From contig JAJDAJ010000040.1 in NCBI GenBank assembly GCA_029261925.1, positions 1-64,000 of the forward strand: DNA of 64,000 bases. The letters run 5' to 3'. Below, piece by piece: positions 34,742-42,873 of the stretch (position 1 is the stretch's first letter; every line of letters starts with the position of its first letter). The notes beneath the pieces were generated by a model. That model worked only from the letters and a program-made list of their open reading frames with translations, was not told where the DNA came from and did not search any database. Both the position numbers and the translations under genes were made by a program. This DNA comes from Deltaproteobacteria bacterium (GTDB lineage: Bacteria > Myxococcota_A > UBA9160 > SZUA-336).

Positions 34742-35017
34742 TCACCCGGCCAGCAGCAGGCCGGGAGCGTGGGTCAGGATCAGCCGCAGGAAGGTCATCA
34801 GGTGCGTCAGGATCCAGGGCAGCATCAGCCCGACCACGAGCGCGATCGCCGCGATCTTCGGCACGAAGGTGAGCGTCTGCTCGTTGATGCTGGTGATGGT
34901 CTGCAGGAACGAGACCGCGAGGCCGGTGAGCATGGCGGTGCCGAGGATCGGCGTGGCGACGATCACGGCCGTGCGCAGCATCTCCCGGTAGATCTCCACG
35001 ACGAGGTCGAGACTCAT
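34742..35017 (-). CDS. fliQ: flagellar export protein FliQ
   Basis: A 91-residue, two-helix export-gate protein: LDLVVEIYREMLRTAVIVAT, LTGLAVSFLQTITSINEQTL and TFVPKIAAIALVVGLMLPWI, a close match to the family in length and motif order. The ATG overlaps the fliP stop by four bases. Confidence 0.96.
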   Translation of the reverse strand: MSLDLVVEIYREMLRTAVIVATPILGTAMLTGLAVSFLQTITSINEQTLTFVPKIAAIALVVGLMLPWILTHLMTFLRLILTHAPGLLLAG

Positions 35018-35805
35018 GCGACGATCCCCCGGACGATTGCGCCCACGACGAGGTTCCAGCCGTCCACCAGCACGAAGATCATCAGCTTCAGGGGCAGCGA
35101 GATCATCACGGGTGGAACGACGATCATGCCCATCGACAGCAGGGTCGATGCCACCACCATGTCGATCACGAGGAACGGCAGGAAGAGCATGAAGCCGATC
35201 AGGAAGGCGGTCCGCAGCTCGCTCAGCATGAAGGCGGGGATCAGGAGCGACAGGCCGACCTCCTCGGGAACGTCGGGCAGGGGTCGCCGCGAGATCTCCT
35301 CGAACAGCAGCAGGTCCTCGGCGCGGGTCTGGCCGAGCATGTACTCACGCAGCGGATCGACCGTGTTCTGGTAGGCGACCTCGTTGCTGATCTCGCCACG
35401 CAGGAACGGACCGACCCCGTCGCCGTAGACGCGCTCGAAGGTCGGCTGCATCACGAAGACCGTCAGGAAGATGGCCAGCGAGACGAGGACCTGGGTCGGC
35501 GGGGCGTTCATCACGCCGAGCGCCTGGCGCAGCAGGGTCAGCACGATGACGACGCGCACGAAGCAGGTGAGCATCATGACCAGCGCGGGCGCGAGCGACA
35601 GCACCGTCACCAGGATCGCGAGCCGGAACGCGGGCGTGAGGCGGCCCGGGTCCGCGCTCATCTGCTCGAGGTCGGAGAGCGCGTCGCCGAGCAGGCCCGC
35701 ACCCGCACCCGGGGCCGGCTGCTGCGCCAGCGCGTCGGCGCCGGCCAGCGAGACCACGAGCAGCATCAGCGCGGCCAGGCACGCCCTGCGCCGCGGATCA
35801 CGCAT
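35014..35805 (-). CDS. fliP: flagellar export protein FliP
   Basis: A 263-residue export-gate protein with a cleavable signal peptide (AALMLLVVSLAGADALAQQ) and four helices. Family motifs include SLAPALVMMLTCFVRVVIVL, LRQALGVMNAPPTQVLVSLA, FMLSELRTAFLIGFMLFLPF and VVASTLLSMGMIVVPPVMIS. It overlaps the fliO stop by eight bases. Confidence 0.97.
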   Translation of the reverse strand: MRDPRRRACLAALMLLVVSLAGADALAQQPAPGAGAGLLGDALSDLEQMSADPGRLTPAFRLAILVTVLSLAPALVMMLTCFVRVVIVLTLLRQALGVMNAPPTQVLVSLAIFLTVFVMQPTFERVYGDGVGPFLRGEISNEVAYQNTVDPLREYMLGQTRAEDLLLFEEISRRPLPDVPEEVGLSLLIPAFMLSELRTAFLIGFMLFLPFLVIDMVVASTLLSMGMIVVPPVMISLPLKLMIFVLVDGWNLVVGAIVRGIVA

Positions 35806-36274
35806 CGAGGCCCTCGAAGGTGCCGATGACCTCGACCAGCGAGCCCTCCGCCGGACGCTCCGACGGCAGGGCGTTCGCGAGCTCCGCGGCGAACGGCGGG
35901 AGCTCGCTGAGGTCCGCCAGCGGGGCCACCGTCTCGGGTCCCGTGCCCAGCAGCAGCCGGCGCTCGCCGACCTCGACCAGGACCAGGTTGTGGCGCGGTC
36001 CGATGCCGCGGCTCGCGATGATCTGGATGCGGTTCTCGTTGCCCGTCCCGATGCCGCGGCGCCTCCGGCTCCACCAGGCGAGGGCGCCGGCGCCCGCGCA
36101 GAGCACGAAGAGCACCCCGAACATCCGCGCCATCGGGGCCGCCATCGGCGACGGGAAGCCGTCCACGTCGGGCAGTGCCTGCGCAGGGGCCGCGACGGCG
36201 CTCTCCGGACTGGCGAGGGTGGCCCCTGCCGGAACGGTGAGCGCGATCAGCAGCGAGAGCGCCGCGAGCCTCAC
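35798..36274 (-). CDS. fliO: flagellar biosynthesis protein FliO
   Basis: A 158-residue protein with an N-terminal signal-like segment (AALSLLIALTVPAGATLA), one membrane helix (MFGVLFVLCAGAGALAWW) followed by Arg residues, and a small cytoplasmic domain with the FliO motif IIASRGIGPRHNLVLVEVGE and RRLLLGTGPE. It helps FliP assemble. Position between fliN and fliP is the usual one. Confidence 0.93.
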   Translation of the reverse strand: MRLAALSLLIALTVPAGATLASPESAVAAPAQALPDVDGFPSPMAAPMARMFGVLFVLCAGAGALAWWSRRRRGIGTGNENRIQIIASRGIGPRHNLVLVEVGERRLLLGTGPETVAPLADLSELPPFAAELANALPSERPAEGSLVEVIGTFEGLDA

Positions 36275-36564
36275 GCCAGGTTCTCCAGTCGCTCGGCCGG
36301 GCTGTTGATGGACACCACGCGCACGGCGTAGCGGTCGTTGAAGACCACGATCTCGCCCATGGCGATCGGCCGCCCGTTGACCAGGACGTCCACCGGCTCG
36401 CCGGCCAGGCGCTCCAGGTCCACGATCGAGCCCTGACCGAGCTCGAGCAGCTCCTGGATCAGCATTCGCGTCCGGCCCAGCTCCACGGTCACGCGGAGCG
36501 GGATGTCGAGCAGGAGCTCGAAACCCTCCTCGGCCTCCTGCTGCTCTGGCGTCTCTTCGGGCAT
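36271..36564 (-). CDS. fliN: flagellar motor switch protein FliN
   Basis: A 97-residue SpoA-domain protein of the C-ring: LLLDIPLRVTVELGRTRM, LLELGQGSIVDLERLAGEPV, DVLVNGRPIAMGEIVVFNDR and YAVRVVSI are all canonical. The acidic N-terminus is short. It lies 13 bases after fliM and overlaps fliO by four bases. Confidence 0.97.
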   Translation of the reverse strand: MPEETPEQQEAEEGFELLLDIPLRVTVELGRTRMLIQELLELGQGSIVDLERLAGEPVDVLVNGRPIAMGEIVVFNDRYAVRVVSINSPAERLENLA

Positions 36565-36577
36565 CGGATCCTCCGGA

Positions 36578-37738
36578 TCAGCTGTGCAGCGCGGCCTCGA
36601 GGACGCGCCGCTCCACCCAGCCGCGATCGACGATCGAGTCGAGCAGCTGGCGTCGGTTGATGTGCTCGTCGACCAGCGCCACCGCGAGCTGCTCGCGCGT
36701 GATCAGGCCCTTGCGCACCAGGACCTGGCCGGCCGTACGGTCCTGGAGTGCGGTGCCGTACTTGCGCCGGCTCGTCACCTTGACCGCGTAGTTGTGGTTG
36801 ATCTGGCCCAGGCGACCCTTGAGCGTCGGGCGTCCCTCGACCAGCACGTCGATCTCGTCCTCGACCAGCCTCTCGAGCTGGAGCATGTCGCCGACGGCCA
36901 GCTCGCGCAGGCGGCGCGTCGTGATGTCGGTGCCGCCCAGGACCGCGCGCAGCTCGGCATCGGCCGAGCGCAGGTTCTGCACCAGGTTCACGCGCCAGTT
37001 CAGGTCGATCTCCTCGCCGCTTCGCAGCGAGGTCGCCTCGAAGAGCGGCTCGAGGCTGGAGTAGGGCATGACGAAGAAGATCGGCGAGGCGGGAAGCGCG
37101 TCGCCCGCCACCATGATCTTGCCGATGTGGCAGACCTCCTCGTCGGAGATGGTGCTCGCGACCTGGGTGGCCCGATCGCAGCGGACCTGCTCGACCTTGA
37201 GCGGGAACCAGGGCTTCCAGGCGCTCTCGAAGTCGCGCAGCACATCGAGGTGAGCGCGCCGCAGCAGGTTCTCCTCGATCTCGGAGACCTCGCGATCCTC
37301 CGGGTACTCGCCCACGCCCAGTCCGCCCATCAGGGCGTCGACGAGCGCGTAGAGGATCGCCGGATCGAAGAGCATCACGCCCAGTCCGCGCAGTGGATCG
37401 AGCCGAACCACGTGGTAGAGGCACGGGCGCTTGTCGAAGCGGCGGCGCAGCTCCCCGAACTTGGCCAGCTCGATGCTGGCGCCCTCGCTGCGGATCGGGA
37501 ATCGCAGGCTCTTGGTCAGGGTGACCTGCGCCGCCGGGCCGAGCCGGTCGAAGACCAGGTCCAGCACAGGCAGCCGGCGGCGGATGACCCGCTCCTGCGT
37601 CCAGGCGGGGTCGCGCACGTCGAGGCGACTCGCCGACTGCAGCGGGACGAGCGAGTCCTTCGAGGTGGGGATCTTCCCCTCCTTGATGGCCCGGACGAGC
37701 TGGTCGACGTCGGCCTGGCGCAGCACCGAATCGCTCAC
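36578..37738 (-). CDS. fliM: flagellar motor switch protein FliM with C-terminal extension
   Basis: A 386-residue C-ring protein, roughly 50 residues longer than usual. The N-terminus has a short LRQADVDQLVRAIKEG helix in place of the standard LSQDEIDALL CheY-binding peptide. The middle domain includes HVVRLDPLRGLGVMLFDPAI. The SpoA domain runs to GRLGQINHNYAVKVTS (about residue 322). An unusual tail (324-386) follows that reads like MshEN repeats: AGQVLVRKGLITREQLAVAL, then LLDSIVDRGWVERRVLEAAL. The ATG overlaps the fliL stop (four bases). Confidence 0.95.
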   Translation of the reverse strand: MSDSVLRQADVDQLVRAIKEGKIPTSKDSLVPLQSASRLDVRDPAWTQERVIRRRLPVLDLVFDRLGPAAQVTLTKSLRFPIRSEGASIELAKFGELRRRFDKRPCLYHVVRLDPLRGLGVMLFDPAILYALVDALMGGLGVGEYPEDREVSEIEENLLRRAHLDVLRDFESAWKPWFPLKVEQVRCDRATQVASTISDEEVCHIGKIMVAGDALPASPIFFVMPYSSLEPLFEATSLRSGEEIDLNWRVNLVQNLRSADAELRAVLGGTDITTRRLRELAVGDMLQLERLVEDEIDVLVEGRPTLKGRLGQINHNYAVKVTSRRKYGTALQDRTAGQVLVRKGLITREQLAVALVDEHINRRQLLDSIVDRGWVERRVLEAALHS

Positions 37739-38472
37739 TGTACGACGAACTCCGTGAAGTAGATCGCCTCGGCCTTGCCCGAGACCAGGAGGCTGTTGAT
37801 GCGCAGCAGAAGCTCCTCGCGCAGGAAGTTCTTGCCCTCGATGCTGCGCACGTCGTCGAACGACTTGCTGCCGAGCAGGCTGATGATCAGGTCCCGGATC
37901 TGGGGCAGCCGCTGCTCCATCTCGGGGGCGACGGCGTCATCCGAGAGCTCGATCTCGGTCTTGAGCTTCAGGAAGCGATCGCGGTCCCGGTCGGTGATGT
38001 TCACCACGAAGGGCTCGAGCGGGAAGATCCGCCCGATGTGCGCGGGCGCCGCCGCACCCTCGCCCTCGGCCTCCTCCTCCGCCTCGGCGGCCACGTCGGG
38101 CAGCTCCACGTCGAGCTCGGCGGCGAAGTCGATGCCGTCGCGGAGCCCCGCCAGCGAGGCCTCGAGGACCGGCCGCGGCCCGACCGGCTGCGCGGACTCG
38201 GAGAGCTCGGGCGCGGCCTCCCCGGCGGGCTCGTCGCCGAGCATCCAGAAGGCGACGCCGCCGGCGACCGCTGCCACGCCGAGCGCGGCCGAGCCGCCGA
38301 TCAGCGCCGTGCGCAGGCTGCGCGGGCGCGGCGTGGCCGCATCTGCGTCCGCGTCGCCCGTCGTCGCCTCGACCGCGTCGGATCCGTCGGGCCCGGGGTC
38401 GACCGCCTCCATCTCGAGGGTCTGGTCCTCGGCACCGGACTCGACGTCTCCGGGTCGCTCATCCGCCATCAC
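37735..38472 (-). CDS. fliL: flagellar basal-body protein FliL
   Basis: A 245-residue protein. A long acidic cytoplasmic N-terminus (about 75 residues) precedes one membrane helix (GSAALGVAAVAGGVAFWML) and a periplasmic FliL domain with FPLEPFVVNITDRDRDRFLK, ELSDDAVAPEMEQRLPQIRD and IISLLGSKSFDDVRSIEG. It is longer than typical FliL (about 160) owing to the N-terminal region. FliL supports stator function. No motAB genes are in the window. Confidence 0.95.
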   Translation of the reverse strand: MMADERPGDVESGAEDQTLEMEAVDPGPDGSDAVEATTGDADADAATPRPRSLRTALIGGSAALGVAAVAGGVAFWMLGDEPAGEAAPELSESAQPVGPRPVLEASLAGLRDGIDFAAELDVELPDVAAEAEEEAEGEGAAAPAHIGRIFPLEPFVVNITDRDRDRFLKLKTEIELSDDAVAPEMEQRLPQIRDLIISLLGSKSFDDVRSIEGKNFLREELLLRINSLLVSGKAEAIYFTEFVVQ

Positions 38473-38481
38473 TCACCCCCA

Positions 38482-39888
38482 CTAGTTCCCGAGATTGACC
38501 AGCTGGGCCAGCAGGTCGTTGCTGGTGCTGATCGTCCGCGTGTTGGCCTGGAAGGCGCGCTGCGAGATGATCAGCTTGACGAACTGCTCGGCCAGGTCGG
38601 TGTTGGACTGCTCGAGGAAGCCGGAGCGGATCGAGCCGAGCCCCGACTGGTTCGGGCCACCGATGATCGCCCCGCCCGAGTCAGCGGTCTCCACGTAGTT
38701 GTTGCGTCCCACGCGGCTCAGGCCCTGGTTGCTCGCGAAGCGTGCGAGCACGACCTGGGCCAGGCGTACGGTCTGACCGTTCGAGAAGTTGCCCGTCACG
38801 AACCCGTCCTCGTTGAACGAGATGTTCTGCAGGGTGCCCTGCGAGAACCCGTTCTGGTTCATGAAACGGACGAAGTTGTTCACGCCCGAGGTATTCGAGC
38901 CGCCGAACTGCGTGGTCAGATCCGCTCCGGTTCCGGCCGGGAAGGGCGTGCCGAAGTCGAAGGCGATGCTCGCCGTGGCGGCGCCGTTGTCCCACGCCCA
39001 CGCCTGCGGCGTGGCCACGCTCACGCCGTCCAGCGTGCCGTCGCCGTCCTGGTCGTAGTCGAGCGAGATCGCGGTGTTGTCCTCGCTGACCAGCAGTCCG
39101 CTGCTGTTGAACGTCAGCGTGCCGCTCTGTACGGGTACGAACTGGTCGGGCTCGGTGCCCTGGGCAAAGGCGCCGCCGTAGGCCGCCATGTCCAGCTCGC
39201 TCCGGTTCGTGCCCGCGTACCAGGTCCAGGTGTTCGTCGCGGGGTCGTTGCGGAAGTAGATCAGGATGTTCCGCGGGTTCCCCAGCGAGTCGAAGATGCG
39301 GATACCGGTCTGGAAGTTCGTGGTCGCGACCGGATCGGTGTGGTCCACCGGCGTGCCGACGGGGATCACCGAGTCGTTCGGGTCCAGGTTCACGCTCACG
39401 TCGACCTGATCGGTGGCCGAGGGCTGGGCGTTGGTCGCGGCAGACGAGAGGTTGATCGGCTGAGCGGCGCCATTGGGCAGGCCCGTGGTCGGATCGACGC
39501 CGAAGCCCAGCACGTTCTGGCCCTGCTCGTTGACCAGCTGGAAGTTCTCGTCGAGGCGGAACATGCCGGCGCGCGTATAGAAGCGGCCGGTCGCGTCCTC
39601 CACCACGAAGAACCCGTCACCGTCGGCGGCCAGATCGGTCGGCACGTTGGTCAGCTCCAGGGATCCCTGGGTGAAGGCCTGATTCGTGCCCGTGAGTCGG
39701 GTGCCCGCGCCGATCTGGCCGGAGCCGGCCGGGCCCAGGCTGCCCGCGAGAACGTCCTGGAACTCCGCGCGGGCGGCCTTGTAGCCCGGCGTGTTGACGT
39801 TGGCGATGTTGTCGCCGATCACTGCGATGTTCTGGCCCGCGGCGTTGATGCCGGAGACCCCTGCAAACATGCTCGTCAGAATGCTCAT
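38482..39888 (-). CDS. flgE: flagellar hook protein FlgE
   Basis: A 468-residue hook subunit: AGVSGINAAGQNIAVIGDNI and ANVNTPGYKAARAEFQDVLA at the N-terminus, TDLAADGDGFFVVEDATG, then the variable hook-surface domains rich in Asp, Asn and Thr, and the C-terminus KLIISQRAFQANTRTISTSN. It is somewhat longer than E. coli FlgE (402). It is preceded by flgD, its capping protein, 33 bases upstream. Confidence 0.97.
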   Translation of the reverse strand: MSILTSMFAGVSGINAAGQNIAVIGDNIANVNTPGYKAARAEFQDVLAGSLGPAGSGQIGAGTRLTGTNQAFTQGSLELTNVPTDLAADGDGFFVVEDATGRFYTRAGMFRLDENFQLVNEQGQNVLGFGVDPTTGLPNGAAQPINLSSAATNAQPSATDQVDVSVNLDPNDSVIPVGTPVDHTDPVATTNFQTGIRIFDSLGNPRNILIYFRNDPATNTWTWYAGTNRSELDMAAYGGAFAQGTEPDQFVPVQSGTLTFNSSGLLVSEDNTAISLDYDQDGDGTLDGVSVATPQAWAWDNGAATASIAFDFGTPFPAGTGADLTTQFGGSNTSGVNNFVRFMNQNGFSQGTLQNISFNEDGFVTGNFSNGQTVRLAQVVLARFASNQGLSRVGRNNYVETADSGGAIIGGPNQSGLGSIRSGFLEQSNTDLAEQFVKLIISQRAFQANTRTISTSNDLLAQLVNLGN

Positions 39889-39921
39889 GTCCTGTTCCTT
39901 TTCAGCTTCAGCTAGTACCAG

Positions 39922-40767
39922 CTACCGGATCTGCACGACGGCGGACGGATCGACCTCCGTTCCGCCCACCGAGAGAATCTGCTCACCGTTGACCACCCGG
40001 ACCCCGTCCACCGGACTCGAGACGAACGTCGTCACCGGCGCGGTCGCCCCGTCGGCTCCCTGCGCGCGGATCGCGAAGTCGTGCGTGGCTCCGCTACGAA
40101 CCGGCTGGAGCGCCGGTGCGGCCGGGTGGCCCGCATCGACCAGGATCACGCGCCCGTCGTCCTCGGTGATGAAGGGCGTCAGGGAGAGCGACTGCACGCT
40201 CCCGTCCGGGTGCTCGACCCGGATCTCGTCGTCCTCGAAGAACACCGAGTAGGTCCCGCGCGCGAGCGCCGCTCCGCCGTCCTCGGGCGGTGCCACGACG
40301 CCCATGCCCAGGGTCCGGCCCAGCTCGTCGAGCGCCTCGACCAGGACGAAGGGCGTGTCGGCGCTGCTGACGTCGAAGCGCAGCCGCGTCGGTGAGCTTC
40401 CCGTGGCGTCGTTGAACAGGGTCGAGGCCTGCATGTCGACCATGCGACCGAGCAGCGACATGGGCTGGAGCTCGGGGCCGCCCGCCATGGCCTGGAAGAT
40501 CTCGGCCAGGCTGTCGATCTTCTCGCCGATGCTCTGCAGCTTCTCGACCATCGAGACCTGCTGCTCGAGCTGACTGAAGACCGCGAGCTCCTGGCTCATG
40601 TCGCTGGCGTCCTCGGGCGAGGACGGGTCCTGGTTCTCCAGCTGGGTCAGGAAGATCTTCAGGAAGGCGTCGCGGCCGAGGCCGGACGCGGCGAGCGTGT
40701 CGCCCTCGGGAGGTGGCTCCTGTGAGGGAAAGCTGCGCAGTGCCTCGAGGGGATCGGTGATGTCCAT
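39922..40767 (-). CDS. flgD: hook-capping protein FlgD
   Basis: A 281-residue scaffold for hook assembly. The conserved N-terminal part is LGRDAFLKIFLTQLENQDPS with MSQELAVFSQLEQQVSMVEK. The C-terminal half carries a FlgD Ig/FlgD-Tudor-like pattern (LLGRMVDMQASTLFNDATG, GTYSVFFEDDEIRVEHPDGS). It lies 15 bases after fliK. Confidence 0.94.
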   Translation of the reverse strand: MDITDPLEALRSFPSQEPPPEGDTLAASGLGRDAFLKIFLTQLENQDPSSPEDASDMSQELAVFSQLEQQVSMVEKLQSIGEKIDSLAEIFQAMAGGPELQPMSLLGRMVDMQASTLFNDATGSSPTRLRFDVSSADTPFVLVEALDELGRTLGMGVVAPPEDGGAALARGTYSVFFEDDEIRVEHPDGSVQSLSLTPFITEDDGRVILVDAGHPAAPALQPVRSGATHDFAIRAQGADGATAPVTTFVSSPVDGVRVVNGEQILSVGGTEVDPSAVVQIR

Positions 40768-40782
40768 GCTTGAGCTCCCGTT

Positions 40783-41985
40783 CTAGACCCGCAGGTCCAC
40801 CGTCCCCAGCCAGCCGACGTCCGTGGGGCGCGGGACGGGTGCGCCGCTGGACGTGAAACCCTGTGCGAGCTCGCCACCGCGGTTGCGGGGCCGCCCGTCG
40901 AATCGCTGCGCGTCGCGCCCGTCGGCCTGACGCGAGCCGTTCTGCTCCGCGCCGACGTCGCTGCTGCCCACCTCGAGGCGGTCCAGCCGCAGGCCCTGGG
41001 CCTCGAGCGAGTGACGCAGCTCGGCAATGTTGCGGCCGAGCAGCTCGGCGACCGCACCGTGCTCGGCGAGCATGGTGACGTGCACGCCGCCCTGGCCGAG
41101 CATCACGCGGAGCTGCAGCCCGCCCAGCTCGGGCGGGTGGAGCTCGATGTGCATGCGTCCGCCGCCGCGCTCGGCGAGCAGCTGGACGTTGCGGATGATC
41201 GAGGCCTCGTTGCCGGCCGGCAGCTGGGGCAGGGCGCGCCGCTCTCCCAGCGATGCGATCGCACGTGCCGGGGAGTCGATCGATGCCGCGTCGACCGGGG
41301 CCGCATCGGGCAGGACCGCGGCTCCACCCCGCTGGGTACCGCGATCCGCTCCGGCCTCGCCACCGCTCGCGTCTGCCGGCGGCCCCGCGGGCTGTGCCGT
41401 GTCGAGGATCGGGGCGGGAGGCGCTGCCGGGCGCGGCGGCGCGATCGCGTCGTCGAGCCGCGGGAGCTCCGGCGGGACGGGCAGGCCTGCGGCCGGGCGC
41501 GCCTCGCGCGCCGCATCGGCGAGCCCGGACACTGCGGGCTCGAGCGCCGCGCCGGCGGCACGCCCGGCGCCCTCCGAGGTCCCGAGCACGAGGTCGGTGA
41601 GGCCCGGCCGCGCCAGCGCCGCGTCGGTCGCTGCGGGCGCCTGCGTCTGCGACCCCGAAGCCGCGGGCAGCGCGACCTGGGCGAGCAGCTCCGCCAGCGG
41701 CCCGGCGTCGGCGACGGCGCGCGTCAGCGGCTCGGCGGCCGGCTGCAGATCGCCGCTGAGCAGGTCGAGTGCCAGGCCGGTGCGCTCGGTGGTCTCCAGC
41801 AGCTTCGCCGCGTCGAGAAGCGCGCGCTCGAAGCCCCCGCCGCCCGGCGGCGTGAGCGGAAGCGGTGCGGCCAGCGGCGCCTCGGCGCCGACGGCAGCGG
41901 ACGCGGCCGCCGCAGCGGGCAGCGCGGGGCCTCCGGTCGCGAGGGCGCCGGCAGCGGCGACGGGCAGCGGCGGTAGCGCGCTCAT
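40783..41985 (-). CDS. fliK: flagellar hook-length control protein FliK
   Basis: A 400-residue Ala/Pro-rich molecular ruler with low-complexity N-terminal and middle parts and a conserved C-terminal substrate-switch domain: NVQLLAERGGGRMHIELHPP, ELGGLQLRVMLGQGGVHVTM and LRHSLEAQGLRLDRLEVGSS. FliK measures the hook and triggers the FlhB export switch. The ATG overlaps the stop of the preceding gene (four bases). Confidence 0.93.
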   Translation of the reverse strand: MSALPPLPVAAAGALATGGPALPAAAAASAAVGAEAPLAAPLPLTPPGGGGFERALLDAAKLLETTERTGLALDLLSGDLQPAAEPLTRAVADAGPLAELLAQVALPAASGSQTQAPAATDAALARPGLTDLVLGTSEGAGRAAGAALEPAVSGLADAAREARPAAGLPVPPELPRLDDAIAPPRPAAPPAPILDTAQPAGPPADASGGEAGADRGTQRGGAAVLPDAAPVDAASIDSPARAIASLGERRALPQLPAGNEASIIRNVQLLAERGGGRMHIELHPPELGGLQLRVMLGQGGVHVTMLAEHGAVAELLGRNIAELRHSLEAQGLRLDRLEVGSSDVGAEQNGSRQADGRDAQRFDGRPRNRGGELAQGFTSSGAPVPRPTDVGWLGTVDLRV

Positions 41986-42437
41986 CGCTCGGTCTCCGCC
42001 ATGCGCCGCGAGATGACCACGGCGCGGTCGGCCTTCATGGCGTCGAGGATCTTGCCCGCCGCGCGCGCCTTCATGGAGCCGAGCACGTCGGCCGCCAGCT
42101 GGACCGGGAGCTTCTCGAGCAGTGCCGCGGCGTTCTTCGCCTTCATGGACTGGTAGAACTTGATCAGGGTGTCGAGGTCGGTACCGGCCTCGGCCTCGCC
42201 GGGCGCCAGGGCCGCCTCGAGCTCGCCGCGCAGCTTCTGCAGCTCCGCGAGCCTGGCCTCGGCGTCGGCGGTCAGCTCCTGCAGCGCCGCCTGGCGGACC
42301 TCGAGCTCGAGCGCCTCGCGCGCCGCCTGGGCGACCGCGTTCGTGGCCTCCTGCGGCTTCTGCACACCGGGGTCCTCGGCGGCCGCGAGCACGGCGGGCA
42401 GCAGCAGCAGCGTGAGCAGCGCCTCAGACCAGCGCAT
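41982..42437 (-). CDS. MotE-like flagellar protein (MgtE N-terminal domain fold)
   Basis: A 151-residue protein with an N-terminal signal or anchor helix (EALLTLLLLPAVLAAA), a coiled coil (about residues 35-85, LELEVRQAALQELTADAEAR), and a C-terminal domain TLIKFYQSMKAKNAAALLEK with LAADVLGSMKARAAGKILDA, the MgtE-N/MotE pattern. Similar genes sit between fliJ and fliK in alpha- and deltaproteobacteria; MotE stabilises the MotC-stator arrangement in rhizobia. Function here is inferred from fold and position. The start at 42437 overlaps the fliJ 3' end by 14 bases. Confidence 0.82.
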   Translation of the reverse strand: MRWSEALLTLLLLPAVLAAAEDPGVQKPQEATNAVAQAAREALELEVRQAALQELTADAEARLAELQKLRGELEAALAPGEAEAGTDLDTLIKFYQSMKAKNAAALLEKLPVQLAADVLGSMKARAAGKILDAMKADRAVVISRRMAETER

Positions 42438-42873
42438 CGCCCGCCTCCTCGCGCGCTCGCGCCTCGCGCACGCGATCGTCGAGCCGACGCTCCTCGCGGC
42501 GAAGTCGCTCGGTGCGTGCCCGCGCGGCGCGCCGCTGCATCGAACCCTCGATCGCGCGCACGCGCAGGCGCCGGCGCGCCAGCTCCTCGCGGGCACCGCC
42601 CTCCTCGCCGCGCGCCTGCTCGAGCCGGGTCTCCAGCTCCGGGAGCTGCGACGCGACCACACCGAGGTAGCCGGTGCGCAGGTGCAGCCACGACGCGTCC
42701 ACCTGGTCGCGGATCGCCAGCTCCGAGCGCGTGTGCGCGCGCGCCGCGATCAGGCCGTCGCGGCGCGCGTCCAGCTCCGCGATCCGGCGGCGCACGCCGG
42801 CCAGGGCCACCAGCGCCTGCCGCTCCTCGGCGCGAGCCAGGCGCAGCACCACGTCGAGCCGCGAGCGCCTCAT
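42424..42873 (-). CDS. fliJ: flagellar export chaperone FliJ
   Basis: A 149-residue, entirely helical, Arg/Ala/Glu-rich coiled-coil protein (RRSRLDVVLRLARAEERQAL, then LETRLEQARGEEGGAREELA). FliJ proteins are poorly conserved; the coiled-coil character, length and place right after fliI support the call. The ATG overlaps the fliI stop (ATGA). It links the FliI ATPase ring to FlhA. Confidence 0.85.
   Translation of the reverse strand: MRRSRLDVVLRLARAEERQALVALAGVRRRIAELDARRDGLIAARAHTRSELAIRDQVDASWLHLRTGYLGVVASQLPELETRLEQARGEEGGAREELARRRLRVRAIEGSMQRRAARARTERLRREERRLDDRVREARAREEAGDALV

Noticed and set aside
41103-41561. Alternative minus-strand frame inside fliK
   Set aside because: Arg/Pro-rich shadow; the overlapping fliK frame contains the conserved C-terminal FliK domain.
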